Shown here one piece after another: positions 63,071-64,000 of a stretch of DNA of 64,000 nt. The first letter of the stretch is position 1; every line of letters begins with the position of its first letter. Both the position numbers and the translations under genes were made by a program. The notes beneath the pieces are model-generated. The model saw nothing but the letters and a program-made list of their open reading frames with translations. It had not been told where the DNA came from and ran no database searches. This DNA is from Haloprofundus salinisoli (GTDB lineage Archaea > Halobacteriota > Halobacteria > Halobacteriales > Haloferacaceae), in assembly GCF_020097815.1 (NCBI RefSeq), contig NZ_CP083663.1:930001-994000 (forward strand), in the 5' to 3' direction.

Positions 63071-63095
63071 GCTCGACTAAGTAGGCTTTTGCACT

Positions 63096-63524
63096 ATGGC
63101 GAACGGCAAATACGCCGCACGCAAACTCAAGAAGGACCGTCAGAAGCGACGATGGTCCGACTCCGAGTACGCGCGGCGCGAACGCGGTCTTCGGAAGAAA
63201 TCGGACCCCCTCGAAGGTGCACCGCAGGCGCGGGGCATCGTCCTCGAGAAGGTCGGAATCGAAGCGAAGCAGCCGAACTCGGCGATTCGTAAATGCGTCC
63301 GTGTTCAGCTCATCAAGAACGGCAAGCAGGTCACGGCATTCTGCCCCGGCGACGGTGCCATCTCGTTCATCGACGAGCACGACGAGGTGACCATCGCGGG
63401 CATCGGTGGCGCGAAGGGTCGCGCCATGGGTGACCTCTCCGGTGTCAACTACAAGGTAGAGAAAGTCAACGGCGTCGCGATGCTCGAGCTCGTGCGCGGC
63501 AACGCGGAGAAACCGGTACGCTAA
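63096..63524 (+). CDS. rps12: 30S ribosomal protein S12
   Basis: A 142-aa archaeal S12 that helps decode in the A site. The typical [20 protein letters not shown] start, [23 protein letters not shown] (about 48-70) and [40 protein letters not shown] are present. It is followed one base later by rps7, and is the usual operon partner. Confidence 0.98.
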   Translation: MANGKYAARKLKKDRQKRRWSDSEYARRERGLRKKSDPLEGAPQARGIVLEKVGIEAKQPNSAIRKCVRVQLIKNGKQVTAFCPGDGAISFIDEHDEVTIAGIGGAKGRAMGDLSGVNYKVEKVNGVAMLELVRGNAEKPVR

Positions 63525-63525
63525 G

Positions 63526-64000
63526 ATGTCGGACGCAGAGAGCGAAACCCCCGAACCCGAGGCACCGGCCGACAGCGAGGAAGCGCAGGCGAGCGCGCTG
63601 CTGTTCGGCGTCTGGGACGTCTCCGAGATCGAGTACACGGACCCCAGCACCCAGCGCTACCTCAACGTGACGCCCATCGCGCACACGATGGGTCGCCACG
63701 CCTCCAAGCAGTTCCGCAAGTCCGAGATTTCGGTCGTCGAGCGCCTCATCAACCGCCTGATGCAGAGCGAGGACAACACGGGCAAGAAGCAGAAGGCGCT
63801 CGGCATCGTCCGCGACGCCTTCGAGCTCGTCCACGAGCGCAGCGAGGAGAACCCCGCCCAAGTGCTCGTCCGCGCCGTCGAGAACGCCGCACCCCGCGAG
63901 GAGACCGTCCGCCTGAAGTACGGCGGTATCTCGGTCCCGAAAGCCGTCGACGTCGCCCCCCAGCGCCGCGTCGACCAGGCGCTGAAGTTCATCGCCGACG
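63526..64000 (+). CDS. rps7: 30S ribosomal protein S7 (3' end outside window)
   Basis: The first 158 codons are visible: an acidic haloarchaeal N-terminus (SDAESETPEPEAPADSEEAQA), then LFGVWDVSEIEYTDPSTQRYLNVTPIAHTMGRHASKQFRKSEISVVERLINRLMQSE and VRAVENAAPREETVRLKYGG. S7 organises the head of the small subunit. It starts at 63526, one base after the rps12 stop codon. The reading frame continues beyond the window. Confidence 0.97.
   Translation, partial: MSDAESETPEPEAPADSEEAQASALLFGVWDVSEIEYTDPSTQRYLNVTPIAHTMGRHASKQFRKSEISVVERLINRLMQSEDNTGKKQKALGIVRDAFELVHERSEENPAQVLVRAVENAAPREETVRLKYGGISVPKAVDVAPQRRVDQALKFIAD

Larger units (their letters stand above)
62777..63095. other. Intergenic region before rps12 with tandem repeats
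   Basis: About 319 bp. It holds two diverged 54-bp repeats with GCGAAGCG-type motifs, more copies of ACGAAGCGAAGC-like sequence, and then the rps12 promoter. No open frame looks coding. Confidence 0.65.

Overview
The window is chromosomal DNA from a halophilic archaeon, most likely of the Haloferacales (Haloferax/Halorubrum side). The coding sequence is very GC-rich with a strong G/C bias at third codon positions. The predicted proteins are acidic. Many genes belong to families known only from haloarchaea (DUF5789, DUF5790, HVO_0476-type zinc proteins, Tat-exported lipoproteins), and there is a fused histone doublet. Several blocks resemble Haloferax volcanii gene neighbourhoods as I remember them (mutS/mutL with KDG kinase; histone/HDAC near azf; two GAPDHs with pgk; rpo operon), but here they are joined differently.

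Layout. 1-3170: mutS (3' end), a Nudix gene and mutL, translationally coupled. 3300-10660: KDG kinase, a flavoprotein disulfide reductase, an NhaC antiporter, a membrane histidine kinase, a haloarchaeal conserved protein and malate:quinone oxidoreductase. 10786-16425: two tRNAs, CCA-adding enzyme, a histone doublet-HDAC gene pair, RPA and a lipoprotein. 16426-17734: about 1.3 kb with only tRNA-Arg and repeats, followed by a 41-aa zinc-ribbon microprotein. 18110-29189: a secreted beta-helix protein, DUF309, a winged-helix protein, an F420-type oxidoreductase, a probable glucose-6-phosphate dehydrogenase (azf), MptD-type aldolase, DUF5790, creatininase/ArfB, CPBP protease, DUF5789, an ABC exporter and DUF192. 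29261-30500: tRNA-Val and tRNA-Phe, each followed by a duplicated 3' tail. 30608-38140: GNAT, MATE, a frameshifted Nudix gene, CspA, a second winged-helix protein, a membrane protein, NucS and a glutamine amidotransferase. 38301-45862: rpl10e, an ATP-grasp ligase, Hsp20, GAPDH-pgk, a phosphoesterase, archaeal-type GAPDH and an aminopeptidase. 46190-52095: an HTH regulator, a zinc protein, two isoaspartate methyltransferase homologues around a third methyltransferase, and a HerA-like ATPase cluster. 52301-52841: two nearly identical tRNA-Asp genes enclosing an endonuclease remnant. 53096-64000: rpoH-B''-B'-A'-A''-nusA, then a zinc-ribbon protein and an MscS channel, then rps12-rps7.

Functional themes. 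Genome maintenance is strongly represented: MutS, MutL, two Nudix proteins, RPA, NucS, a HerA-like ATPase, and histone with HDAC. Central carbon metabolism is the second theme: KDG kinase (semiphosphorylative Entner-Doudoroff), G6P dehydrogenase, two unrelated-type GAPDHs, PGK and malate:quinone oxidoreductase. Information processing is the third: RNA polymerase, NusA, ribosomal proteins, six tRNAs and CCA-addition.

The main unusual structure is a set of tRNA-associated duplications. Three tRNA genes (Arg, Val, Phe) are each followed by a repeat of their own 3' end 110-215 bp downstream. A fourth locus (Asp) has a full second tRNA with a decayed PD-(D/E)xK endonuclease between the copies. No integrase, insertion sequence or CRISPR array was found, so a complete new mobile or defence system is not demonstrated here.
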